Shown: positions 1-6,323 of the stretch, piece after piece | Layout of the letters: the number at the start of each line of letters is the position of its first letter | How positions within the stretch are numbered: position 1 is the stretch's first letter | Source: Helicobacteraceae bacterium | Lineage (GTDB): Bacteria > Campylobacterota > Campylobacteria > Campylobacterales > Sulfurimonadaceae | Reading direction: 5' to 3' | Assembly: GCA_021163845.1 (NCBI GenBank) | Contig: JAGGTH010000039.1 | Coordinates: 1-39,242 of the forward strand | Length of the DNA: 39,242 nt | Position numbers and translations under genes: made by a program | The notes under the pieces: model-generated | Databases searched by the model: none | Told to the model about the DNA's origin: nothing | The model's input: the letters and a program-made list of their open reading frames with translations, nothing else

Positions 1-244
1 GGTCTAACTCAAAGTCTTTTGAATTTTTATCATTTGCAATACTTTGTATCATATTGTCAGCATCATTACTTTTTAGTTTACCTGCAAATTGTAATAATTG
101 GCTGTGTTTTAAATTATTTTGTTTTGAAAAAAAGCTTATGGCTTTTTCTATAACTTCTGTTTTTGTTGTATGAAGTTCTTCTGATAATTGGTTGAGTGTA
201 ACAATGACACTTTCTTCCAAGCGTAGATTTACTGCTCTTTTCAT
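1..244 (-). CDS. Ribbon-helix-helix antitoxin-like protein, C-terminus cut by window edge
   Basis: An open minus-strand frame starts at ATG 244-242 and runs off the left edge without a stop, giving 81 visible codons. The product begins MKRAVNLRLEESVIVTLNQL and continues with a helix rich in charged residues. This is the pattern of CopG/ParD-type ribbon-helix-helix proteins: a short basic beta strand, then two helices. A strong ribosome binding site (AAGGAG, complement of 251-256) and a near-consensus promoter support the start. Such proteins usually bind DNA as dimers, repress their own promoter and neutralise a toxin encoded just downstream. Here any toxin would lie outside the window. The family call is inferred from the N-terminus only, and a stand-alone RHH regulator remains possible. 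Confidence 0.72.
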   Translation of the reverse strand, partial: MKRAVNLRLEESVIVTLNQLSEELHTTKTEVIEKAISFFSKQNNLKHSQLLQFAGKLKSNDADNMIQSIANDKNSKDFELD

Positions 245-266
245 GAAAACTCCTTTTCTTTACAAT

Positions 267-295
267 ATTATACATTTTAAATGTATATTTGTAAA
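267..295 (-). promoter_or_regulatory. Sigma70-like promoter of the RHH gene
   Basis: On the minus strand a TTTACA -35 (complement of 290-295) is followed after exactly 17 bases by a perfect TATAAT -10 (complement of 267-272). The start codon is at 244, so the leader would be about 15-20 bases. This is a far better sigma70 match than usual for Campylobacterota, which often lack a -35 box. It is a prediction from sequence only. Confidence 0.65.
269..287. promoter_or_regulatory. 19-bp palindromic operator candidate
   Basis: Two 9-base arms (TATACATTT and AAATGTATA) flank one central base at 278. The palindrome covers the spacer and part of the -10 of the promoter driving the RHH gene. A binding protein here would block polymerase directly, as expected for autoregulation by an RHH antitoxin. 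Binding itself is inferred. Confidence 0.55.
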
Positions 296-319
296 GATTG
301 TGTGTTTTAAGTGTTTAGG

Positions 320-476
320 TTATAACGGGGGCGCGGGTCACCGACTCCCGAATCAAAATTTTAATTTTTTATTTGGGTGCTCGGTGCACTCGCTTGTTAT
401 CTGGCGCTATGCGACAGATGACTAGCGAGTGTTCAGCTCGCGCCCCCGTTATCCGGTCGCGTAGCGAGCGGATAAC
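320..476. repeat. Nested inverted repeats forming a three-way cruciform plus hairpin
   Basis: This lies in the 481-base stretch between the RHH gene and the next gene (245-725), where I see no convincing gene. An outer 14-bp stem pairs 322-335 perfectly with 439-452. It encloses stem B (339-344 with 381-386, and 347-353 with 371-377) and stem C (388-394 with 424-430). Inside stem C is a hairpin of 399-403 with 415-419 and 405-407 with 411-413. A further hairpin (448-455 with 469-476, 457-460 with 464-467) shares GTTAT 448-452 with the outer stem, so the two folds compete. The stretch is GC-rich in AT-rich surroundings. It resembles a recombination site such as a long attC, or a REP/MITE-like element. 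Its function is unknown. Confidence 0.7.
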
Positions 477-640
477 TATTCATTCAAACACATTATATGG
501 AGAATACCCTTAATTAACATAAATAACTTACATTTTACACACTACATCCCTATGAGTGAATCTTCACTTCTATGTTATAATTTTTTTATTACTGAATTAC
601 AATTGAGGCTTCGTTAAAAGAAATGAAGACTGCTTTTTAC

Positions 641-687
641 GGGCTAACGCCTGTGTTAAAGCGAAAGCTTTGCAGAAACTTGTTATA
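641..687. repeat. Short imperfect hairpin upstream of the toxin-antitoxin pair
   Basis: TAAC (645-648) and GTTA (682-685) bracket a central hairpin whose AAAGC and GCTTT arms are separated by a GAAA tetraloop. On the minus strand the segment reads TATAAC ... GCGTTAGCC, which loosely recalls the ends of integron attC sites. The intervening complementarity is weak, so the attC reading is tentative. A smaller hairpin, AGTGAA-TC-TTCACT, lies nearby at about 554-567. Confidence 0.35.
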
Positions 688-689
688 CT
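684..689 (+). promoter_or_regulatory. Possible -10 box for the toxin-antitoxin operon
   Basis: TATACT lies 37 bases before the antitoxin ATG, in an AT-rich stretch. No convincing -35 is present at 16-18 bases, which is normal for Campylobacterota promoters. This is a prediction only. Confidence 0.35.
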
Positions 690-725
690 AATCCTCAAAA
701 AATAAAGTCAAAAGGAGTTGTAAAG

Positions 726-959
726 ATGCATATAGCTATAGATGTTAACGACCCATCAGTCGCACAGAAAATACTCCACTATCTTAAAAGTTTCAAAAAT
801 GAGATTGCCGTAGATGCATTTGAAAATGATGAGGAGTTTGAAAAAAACAAGCAGTCCTTGCATACGATTTATAACTCAATAAAAAACTCTCCTGAAAATT
901 TACATACACTAGATACTGACTTTTGGGATGAGATGGACAGCGCAATAAAAAATGCTTAA
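726..959 (+). CDS. Putative antitoxin of a type II toxin-antitoxin pair
   Basis: A 77-residue acidic protein, preceded by AGGAG about nine bases before its ATG. It overlaps the following RelE/ParE-like toxin gene by 8 bases. I do not recognise a DNA-binding fold with confidence. The N-terminus (MHIAIDVNDPSVAQKILHYL) suggests a beta strand and helix, while the C-terminal half is acidic and probably wraps the toxin. The antitoxin assignment rests on size, charge, order (antitoxin first) and translational coupling. If correct, it neutralises the neighbouring toxin and may repress the shared promoter. Lower GC than the ribE-recQ genes that follow is compatible with horizontal acquisition. Confidence 0.7.
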   Translation: MHIAIDVNDPSVAQKILHYLKSFKNEIAVDAFENDEEFEKNKQSLHTIYNSIKNSPENLHTLDTDFWDEMDSAIKNA

Positions 960-1236
960 AACCATACAAAGAAGTGAACCTTTCAAAAAAAGCTTGCTGG
1001 GGATTTTAACTTTTATTGCAAAAGATAGTAAAAATAAAGCAAATATTTTTAAAAAAGCCTTGCAAGAAAAAATAAACCAACTTACATTTATGCCTTTTAA
1101 GTACAGAAAATCTATCTATTTTGAAGATGAAAATATTCGTGATTTTATCTTCAAGGGCTACTGCATCCCTTATGTAATAGATGAAGAAAACGAAAAAATA
1201 ATATTGCTAGATATAATCAAATACGAAAAGAGATAA
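952..1236 (+). CDS. RelE/ParE-family toxin
   Basis: A 94-residue basic protein. It starts inside the last codons of the preceding antitoxin gene, so translation is probably coupled. The layout fits the RelE/ParE fold: an N-terminal strand (KTIQRSEPFKKSL), two helices rich in lysine, then a C-terminal sheet with RKSIYFEDENIRDFIFKGY and a final ILLDIIKYEKR strand that is typical of this superfamily. RelE members cleave mRNA on the ribosome and ParE members poison gyrase; the sequence does not tell which applies. The gene appears intact. It ends 3 bases before ribE, so TA and ribE transcription may be joined. Confidence 0.82.
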   Translation: MLKTIQRSEPFKKSLLGILTFIAKDSKNKANIFKKALQEKINQLTFMPFKYRKSIYFEDENIRDFIFKGYCIPYVIDEENEKIILLDIIKYEKR

Positions 1237-1239
1237 AGA

Positions 1240-1872
1240 ATGTTCACAGGATTAATACGAGAGATTGGGCGCGTAAAAAGCTTTGTTGGCTCTACCCTCA
1301 GTGTCTCCTCAAAACACAAAGCAAAACTAGGAGATTCTATCGCTATCAATGGGGCGTGTTTGAGTGTGGTCAAGCTCTTGCCTGATGGCTTTAGTGTCGA
1401 GCTCTCCCCTGAGTCACAAAAACATCTCGCTATGGAAAACTACAAAGATGAAGTACATATAGAGCCTGCGATGATGATGGGTGATCGCTTTGAGGGGCAT
1501 GTAGTTCAAGGGCATATTGATGCTATTGGGATAGTAGAGCAGATCAAAAACAACGGCAACTCTTATGATGTCTACATCCAAATCGGCAAAGAGTTTATCC
1601 CCTATATCGTGCCAAAAGGCTCTATCACTATCGATGGCGTCAGCCTCACGGTCAACGATGTCTATGAGGAGAGTTTTCGCCTCACCATCATCCCTATCAC
1701 GATGAAAGAGACTCTCTTTCGCTCTTACACAAAAGGCTCTCGTGTCAATATAGAGACCGATATGTTTGCGCGCTATATCGCACATATTCTCTCGCATCAA
1801 AACAATCCTAGCTCCAAACAAAACAGCTCTTTATCTTGGGAAGATATAGACTCTATTAGTTCGAGATACTAG
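1240..1872 (+). CDS. ribE: Riboflavin synthase, alpha subunit
   Basis: Catalyses dismutation of two 6,7-dimethyl-8-ribityllumazine molecules to riboflavin and a pyrimidinedione, the last step of vitamin B2 synthesis, in the cytoplasm. The 210-residue protein shows the family's duplicated barrel. Repeat one begins MFTGLIREIG and has SIAINGACLSV at residues 33-43. Repeat two has GHVVQGHID at 86-94 and SITIDGVSLTV at 128-138. Length matches the usual 200-220. ATG 1240 is the start because the MFTG beginning is invariant in the family. An flhX-like gene follows after 6 bases and recQ overlaps that gene, suggesting one transcript. Some genomes call this gene ribC. Confidence 0.96.
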   Translation: MFTGLIREIGRVKSFVGSTLSVSSKHKAKLGDSIAINGACLSVVKLLPDGFSVELSPESQKHLAMENYKDEVHIEPAMMMGDRFEGHVVQGHIDAIGIVEQIKNNGNSYDVYIQIGKEFIPYIVPKGSITIDGVSLTVNDVYEESFRLTIIPITMKETLFRSYTKGSRVNIETDMFARYIAHILSHQNNPSSKQNSSLSWEDIDSISSRY

Positions 1873-1878
1873 TCTTTT

Positions 1879-2136
1879 ATGCAAAAAGCTGCCGCACTCC
1901 AATATGACAAAGAGGTCTCAGGCGCTCCTAAAGTTTTAGCCAAAGGCAAAGGGGAGTTCGCACGCAAGATCCTCCAAAAAGCAGAGGAGTTTCGTGTCCC
2001 TATCTTTGCCAACGAAGCACTGGTCAATTCCCTGATAGATCTCGAACTCGATAGCGAGATCCCAGCAGAGCTGTATCAAGCGGTCGTAGAGGTCTTTATC
2101 TGGCTGATGAAAAACGAAAACAAAGCCACTTCATGA
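1879..2136 (+). CDS. FlhB C-terminal domain paralogue (FlhX type)
   Basis: An 85-residue protein matching only the cytoplasmic C-terminal part of the flagellar export switch FlhB. It has AALQYDKEVSGAPKVLAKGK near the start, then a helix and the RVPIFANEALVNSLIDLELDSEIP segment that corresponds to the FlhB 'P..N..LAR.L......G..IP' region. The NPTH autocleavage site and the membrane part are absent, so this resembles the cleaved FlhBcc fragment. Homologues called FlhX occur widely in Campylobacterota. In Helicobacter pylori such a protein can partly replace the FlhB fragment (established knowledge). It overlaps recQ by four bases (ATGA). Placement away from other flagellar genes is normal for this phylum. 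Confidence 0.87.
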   Translation: MQKAAALQYDKEVSGAPKVLAKGKGEFARKILQKAEEFRVPIFANEALVNSLIDLELDSEIPAELYQAVVEVFIWLMKNENKATS

Positions 2137-3908
2137 AATATGAGATACTCAAAGATGCCTTTGGGCACAATAGCTTTCGTCCGCTTCAAGAAGAGGGGGT
2201 CGATGCCATCTTAGAGGGGCGTGATCTCTTGATGATTCTGCCTACTGGTGGTGGAAAGTCTCTCGTGTATCAGCTCCCTACTCTTCTCAAAGATGGGATC
2301 AGCATCGTGATCTCACCTCTCATCGCTCTGATGCAAGATCAAGTTGCCGCACTCAAAGCACAACGCATAAATGCCGAGATGATAAGCTCCGCACAGAGTC
2401 GTGAGGATGTAGAGGAGATTATCCAAAGTGCCTATCGTGGAGACTTGAAGTTTCTCTATCTCTCCCCAGAACGCCTCAACAATCCCTCAACTTTGGCGAT
2501 GCTTCGAGGGCTTCGTATCAACTTTTTTGTGATCGATGAAGCACACTGTATCTCTCAGTGGGGGCATGAGTTTCGTGATGATTATCGTGCTTTGGGCAAT
2601 CTCAAAGCCAATTTTCCACAAACCAATATCTGTGCCTTTACCGCTACATCCACATATCATGTCACCGATGATATTTTACGAGAGCTTAGGCTTGAGAATC
2701 CTCTGCTTCTCAAAGGAAAGATCTTTCGTAAAAACCTTTTTATCTCCGCACAAAGACGTATCTCAAATGGTCAAGAACAGCTCAAAGCCTTTTTGCACCG
2801 TCACAAAAACGAAAGTGGGATCATCTATGTAAGCTCGCGCAAAAAAGCTGAAGATCTCAGTATCCAGCTCAACCTTGCAGGCTATAAATCCCTCCCTTAC
2901 CACGCAGGACTTCCCCAACACATAAGAGAGCAAAACTTCCGCATCTTTGTCAACGACAAGGTGGATATCATGGTCGCGACCATTGCTTTTGGAATGGGGA
3001 TCGACAAGAGCAATATCCGCTTTGTAGCCCACATGTCTTTGCCAAAATCACTTGAGAACTATTACCAAGAGATAGGGCGTGCAGGGCGTGATGGAGAGGA
3101 TAGTGAGGTGCTTTTGCTCTTCAACGCAGGCGATATCGCCCAACATAAGCGCTTTTTAGACGAGATAGCAGATAGTGAATACAAAGAGCATCTGAGTGAA
3201 AAGATAGATACCATCTACAAGTACGCGACAAGCGAAGTTTGTTTTCATCAGCAACTTGCAGAATACTTTGGAGATACACTTGATCCTTGTGGAGATAGAT
3301 GTGACAACTGTATCGACAGTGATGCCAAAAAAGAGAATATCACTCGCGAATCGCAGATGTTACTCAGTGCTGTATATAAAACAGGACAAAACTTTGGGAA
3401 AAACTACATCATAGATATTCTCCGTGGATCAAAAGAGCAAAAGCTTCTCGCCAACGAAGCGGACAAGCTCTCGATGTATGGCGTAGGAGTACATCTGAGC
3501 AAGAAAGAGTGGTTTGTTATCTTAGAGCGTCTTTTGGAGCTCAAGATTTTAAGTATCGGGGAGTTTTCAAGTCTCAAGCTCACCCAAAAAGCTGTGGATG
3601 TACTCAAAAGCAATATCGAAGTCACTATCAAATCCTCTCGCTTGCAGATCAATGTCAAAGAGAAAAAAGTCAAACGTGTCGAGGAGTTTGACTTTGACGA
3701 AGAGCTCTTTGAAGAATTACGCGCCAAACGTACAGAGCTTGCAAGTGCCTTGGGTGTTCCGCCTTATATTATCTTCTCTGACAAGACGCTCAAATACCTC
3801 GCTGCCGAAAAACCGTATGACAAGGCAAGTATGCTCATGGTCAATGGCGTTGGGGAGAAAAAATACGAACAGTTTGGAGAGGAGTTTTTAGAGGTGATCA
3901 ATCTCTAA
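2133..3908 (+). CDS. recQ: ATP-dependent DNA helicase RecQ
   Basis: A superfamily 2, 3'-to-5' DNA helicase for recombination and fork repair. Walker A TGGGKS is at residues 38-43 and the DEAH box at 135-138, followed by CISQWGHEFR, the aromatic-rich loop typical of RecQ. Motifs V and VI appear as ATIAFGMGIDK and QEIGRAGRDG. A zinc-binding cysteine set (about residues 370-393, ending CGDRCDNC) marks the RecQ C-terminal region, and an HRDC domain covers roughly 520-591. At 591 residues it is close to the E. coli length. ATG 2133 overlaps the preceding stop (ATGA). The 3' end overlaps the convergent methyltransferase gene by 11 bases. Confidence 0.97.
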   Translation: MKYEILKDAFGHNSFRPLQEEGVDAILEGRDLLMILPTGGGKSLVYQLPTLLKDGISIVISPLIALMQDQVAALKAQRINAEMISSAQSREDVEEIIQSAYRGDLKFLYLSPERLNNPSTLAMLRGLRINFFVIDEAHCISQWGHEFRDDYRALGNLKANFPQTNICAFTATSTYHVTDDILRELRLENPLLLKGKIFRKNLFISAQRRISNGQEQLKAFLHRHKNESGIIYVSSRKKAEDLSIQLNLAGYKSLPYHAGLPQHIREQNFRIFVNDKVDIMVATIAFGMGIDKSNIRFVAHMSLPKSLENYYQEIGRAGRDGEDSEVLLLFNAGDIAQHKRFLDEIADSEYKEHLSEKIDTIYKYATSEVCFHQQLAEYFGDTLDPCGDRCDNCIDSDAKKENITRESQMLLSAVYKTGQNFGKNYIIDILRGSKEQKLLANEADKLSMYGVGVHLSKKEWFVILERLLELKILSIGEFSSLKLTQKAVDVLKSNIEVTIKSSRLQINVKEKKVKRVEEFDFDEELFEELRAKRTELASALGVPPYIIFSDKTLKYLAAEKPYDKASMLMVNGVGEKKYEQFGEEFLEVINL

Positions 3909-4656
3909 GTGATTTCGCTTCAGGATTGCACGCGATCTTGTGCTCCATATCGACAGGCTCAAAGCCCTCAAGCGTGCCAAGAGAAGCGATCGTCGCCTTG
4001 CGATACCCTTCCCCCTCATTGAGATAGATACGAAAACCATTTTCATAAAGTGCAAGGCGTGTAGAGAGCGCGATTGAATAGGTCGTCAGTACCCCATCAC
4101 TCTTCATCGCTTTTGCAATATCTGCAAAATATTCTTGTGTCCAAAGAATAGGATTCGTCGCGGGTGAAAAGGCATCCTGATAGACAATGTCAAAGTGATT
4201 TTCAAACCTCTTGATATACTCTCTTGCATCCCCCACAAAAAGCTCTACATCCCAAGACTCATCCAAATAGCGTCCTGTTTGTACGAGCTCAATGAGCATA
4301 TCTCTGTATTTTTCAAACTCTCTTGGATATGCAAAATATGGCAAAGATGTAATGAGTGTACTATCGAGTTCTGGAGAATAGATACTCACCCTACATCCCA
4401 AGCCCTCTCGCTCTATATATTCAAGCGTGGCAAGAGTATTAAAGCCCAAACCAAAACAGATATCTAAGATATTGAGCTCTTTTTTTTCTCTTTTTACACG
4501 CAGAGCTGGGATCACATGCTTTTGTAGTGATTCTTGAAGCGCCCCATCTTTTGTTGAGTGATAATGTTCTCCATACTCCGTACTGTAGGCAGTGAAGCTT
4601 CCATCACTACTTTGTACGATAGTGTGTGTCTGATCATCAAATTTTTGCATCCCCAT
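3898..4656 (-). CDS. mnmD: tRNA mnm5s2U34 methyltransferase, stand-alone MnmC/MnmD type
   Basis: A 252-residue class I SAM methyltransferase. Motif I is LDICFGLGFNT (about 64-74) and the active-site region is YQDAFSP (159-165), followed by LWTQEYF. These match the methyltransferase half of E. coli MnmC, which methylates the aminomethyl group on wobble uridine 34 of some tRNAs. The FAD oxidase half of MnmC is absent, so it would act like the stand-alone MnmD of Gram-positive bacteria, or with a separate oxidase elsewhere. The start is supported by AAAAGG six bases upstream. It is convergent with recQ. The family call is strong; substrate detail is inferred. Confidence 0.85.
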   Translation of the reverse strand: MGMQKFDDQTHTIVQSSDGSFTAYSTEYGEHYHSTKDGALQESLQKHVIPALRVKREKKELNILDICFGLGFNTLATLEYIEREGLGCRVSIYSPELDSTLITSLPYFAYPREFEKYRDMLIELVQTGRYLDESWDVELFVGDAREYIKRFENHFDIVYQDAFSPATNPILWTQEYFADIAKAMKSDGVLTTYSIALSTRLALYENGFRIYLNEGEGYRKATIASLGTLEGFEPVDMEHKIACNPEAKSLRD

Positions 4657-4719
4657 ATATACCTTTTCATTTTATAATATTAATATCACAAATAAATGAT
4701 ACTTTAAAAATCTTTCCCC

Positions 4720-4725
4720 TACAAT
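4720..4725 (+). promoter_or_regulatory. Possible -10 box for the thioredoxin/cytochrome pair
   Basis: TACAAT lies 34 bases upstream of the GTG start at 4759, in the divergent gap between the methyltransferase gene and this pair. There is no clear -35. Prediction only. Confidence 0.3.
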
Positions 4726-4758
4726 GAGACCAAGTTTACTTATTACAAAGGGGAGAGA

Positions 4759-5172
4759 GTGAAAAACATTTTCATTATTATAGCTTTTCTTGTTAGCTTT
4801 TTAGAGGCATCACAGATCGAGTGGCACAAGAGTTACGAGGACGTAATAAAAACCTCTACTGAAGATCAAAAAATGATTATGCTCTTCATTACAGGCGAAG
4901 ATTGTAAGTTTTGCGCAAAGCTTAAAGATGAAACATTCAAAGATCCAGATATCATCAAAGAAATCACAAACAAATATCATTGTGTTGAAGTCACTAAAGA
5001 TGAAGATACTTACCCCAAAAAGTTTACTGCAAAAGGGGTACCGACTATCTATTTTCTGACACCAAAACAAGAGGTGATAGATTACACCCTTGGCTATTAC
5101 GATGCCGAGGAGTTTGGCTATATTCTTAGTGCAGCCCAGCGACGTTATAAAAAAATAAAGGATACAAAATGA
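4759..5172 (+). CDS. Exported thioredoxin-fold protein
   Basis: A 137-residue protein with an N-terminal hydrophobic signal (about residues 3-17) and a thioredoxin fold. The redox motif is CKFC at 49-52 and the cis-proline loop is GVPT at 93-96. It resembles SoxW/DsbD-gamma-like periplasmic thioredoxins that keep haem-binding or substrate cysteines reduced. The start is GTG, chosen because GGGGAG sits a few bases upstream and no ATG fits. It overlaps the following cytochrome c gene by four bases, so a role in reducing the CXXCH cysteines of that cytochrome before haem attachment is plausible but inferred. It could instead be a general thiol reductase. Confidence 0.82.
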   Translation: MKNIFIIIAFLVSFLEASQIEWHKSYEDVIKTSTEDQKMIMLFITGEDCKFCAKLKDETFKDPDIIKEITNKYHCVEVTKDEDTYPKKFTAKGVPTIYFLTPKQEVIDYTLGYYDAEEFGYILSAAQRRYKKIKDTK

Positions 5173-5507
5173 AACCAATCCTAGCAATCACAATTTTAAT
5201 TTCGAGTCTAAGCACACTTTATGCGTATCATCCAGAAGGGATGAAAGTGTATAAAAAAGAGTGTATGATCTGCCATGGCAGCCCTTTTAGAATGGCAGAA
5301 TCACGCAAGCAGTATGATTGGGAGCAGATGATGTTTCAATCATCTAGACCTATTTTAGACCTACATAAAAACGAAAAAGAGGCTATAGAGCGTCTTGGAA
5401 GTAACTGGACGGATAAGAAACAAGAAAATCTATTTAAATTTCTCATAGGAAATGCAAAAGACTCAGGTGCAGTTCCAGGGTGTGATGGGAACTATTGTGG
5501 ACCATAA
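5169..5507 (+). CDS. Small periplasmic mono-haem cytochrome c
   Basis: A 112-residue protein with a clear signal peptide (hydrophobic residues 4-19, likely cut after YA). One haem c site, CMICH, lies at 32-36. Possible methionine ligands are in EQMMFQ further on. Two cysteines near the C-terminus (PGCDGNYCGP) are not part of a haem motif and could form a disulfide, perhaps a substrate of the thioredoxin encoded just upstream. The two genes overlap by four bases (ATGA). The electron-transfer partner cannot be told from sequence. It ends 6 bases from the convergent gene, with no terminator visible between them. Confidence 0.8.
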   Translation: MKPILAITILISSLSTLYAYHPEGMKVYKKECMICHGSPFRMAESRKQYDWEQMMFQSSRPILDLHKNEKEAIERLGSNWTDKKQENLFKFLIGNAKDSGAVPGCDGNYCGP

Positions 5508-5513
5508 ATAAGT

Positions 5514-6011
5514 TTACAACCCATTTCCCCACATATGCATCTTTTTACCCATCACGATATCGTAGCCCTCTACAATATCAAGAGTATTAGGCGCACGAAA
5601 CTCAAAACGCTCTAAAAGCTCTTGTGTTGCGTAAGTATCAAGTATCCCTTTTTTTTCCATAATAATTATATGTGCGGTATTTGCCAATGTTTTATAGGCC
5701 GTATTGAGCAAAAGATCCTGTTTGTGATGCATTGCGAAGATATCTTTGAAGATCACCATATCATGGTCACGTGGAAGTGCGCGAAATGGATGTATAAGGT
5801 TACTAATATACTGTATCTTTGCATCAGGATAAAGTGCCGAGAGATCAGGTGAGTCTAGCTCTTCGTTATAATATGCCAAACTCAGCTCTCCCCCTACACT
5901 TTGCATCAGTTCATAAAATGTTGTAGTGGTCTCATCCACTGAACTTGTTACTTGGATGTAGTGGTTTCCAGGCAGAGGGTTAAAAAGCTCTTTAAACTGC
6001 TTTAAATTCAT
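5514..6011 (-). CDS. Conserved-looking protein of unknown function
   Basis: A 165-residue cytoplasmic protein without signal or membrane segment. I do not recognise it firmly. The middle and C-terminal part (HPFRALPRDHDMVIFKDIF, then LANTAHIIIMEKKG and a final VEGYDIVMGKKM strand) has the strand-helix rhythm of the second half of a Rossmann-type methyltransferase, but no SAM-binding glycine motif is present. It is the last gene of a run starting with luxS: its ATG is 8 bases after the stop of the preceding small gene. No good ribosome binding site is visible, so coupling to the upstream gene is likely. Confidence 0.7.
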   Translation of the reverse strand: MNLKQFKELFNPLPGNHYIQVTSSVDETTTTFYELMQSVGGELSLAYYNEELDSPDLSALYPDAKIQYISNLIHPFRALPRDHDMVIFKDIFAMHHKQDLLLNTAYKTLANTAHIIIMEKKGILDTYATQELLERFEFRAPNTLDIVEGYDIVMGKKMHMWGNGL

Positions 6012-6019
6012 AGTTTTGT

Positions 6020-6322
6020 CTAATACTCCATATCGTGAAGCTCTCGAAAAAGATATGCTTCTACTATATCATCGATCGTTTTTTGAGTGTGCGCGACAAG
6101 AACCATCATATTGTAATCCATAAACTGAAATACATTCTCTCCGTCTTGTTTGACCACAACTGCTTCACTCAGAGCATCGAACTTATCCCAAAGCTCATTG
6201 TGCGAAATCTCTACTACCTCACCCTCTTCTACAAGCACTTGCGCCCAGATCTTTGCATCATTGACTGCTGTAATTTTTGCTTCTTGGACATTCTCACTAT
6301 CCATGGGTATGAGAATATACAT
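6020..6322 (-). CDS. Small protein, weak NifX/NifB-C-terminal-like character
   Basis: A 100-residue acidic protein starting one base after the luxS stop (TAA-t-ATG), with AAAGG inside the luxS end as ribosome binding site. The opening MYILIPMDSENVQEAKI, followed by a strand-turn-strand with EEGEVVEISHNE, loosely recalls the NifX/dinitrogenase cofactor-binding fold (strand, 'PVD', then a substrate strand). The usual 'FG' and glycine motifs are missing, so this is only a hint. Position implies co-transcription with luxS. Function is unknown. Confidence 0.7.
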   Translation of the reverse strand: MYILIPMDSENVQEAKITAVNDAKIWAQVLVEEGEVVEISHNELWDKFDALSEAVVVKQDGENVFQFMDYNMMVLVAHTQKTIDDIVEAYLFRELHDMEY

Positions 6323-6323
6323 A

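Noticed and set aside
192-425. Plus-strand open frame of 77 codons across the left structured region
   Set aside because: It lies opposite the RHH gene and runs through the inverted repeats; composition is not protein-like and there is no ribosome binding site.
320-476. tRNA or other known cloverleaf RNA
   Set aside because: Although three-armed, it has no T-loop or anticodon consensus, no acceptor CCA pattern and the arms have wrong lengths.
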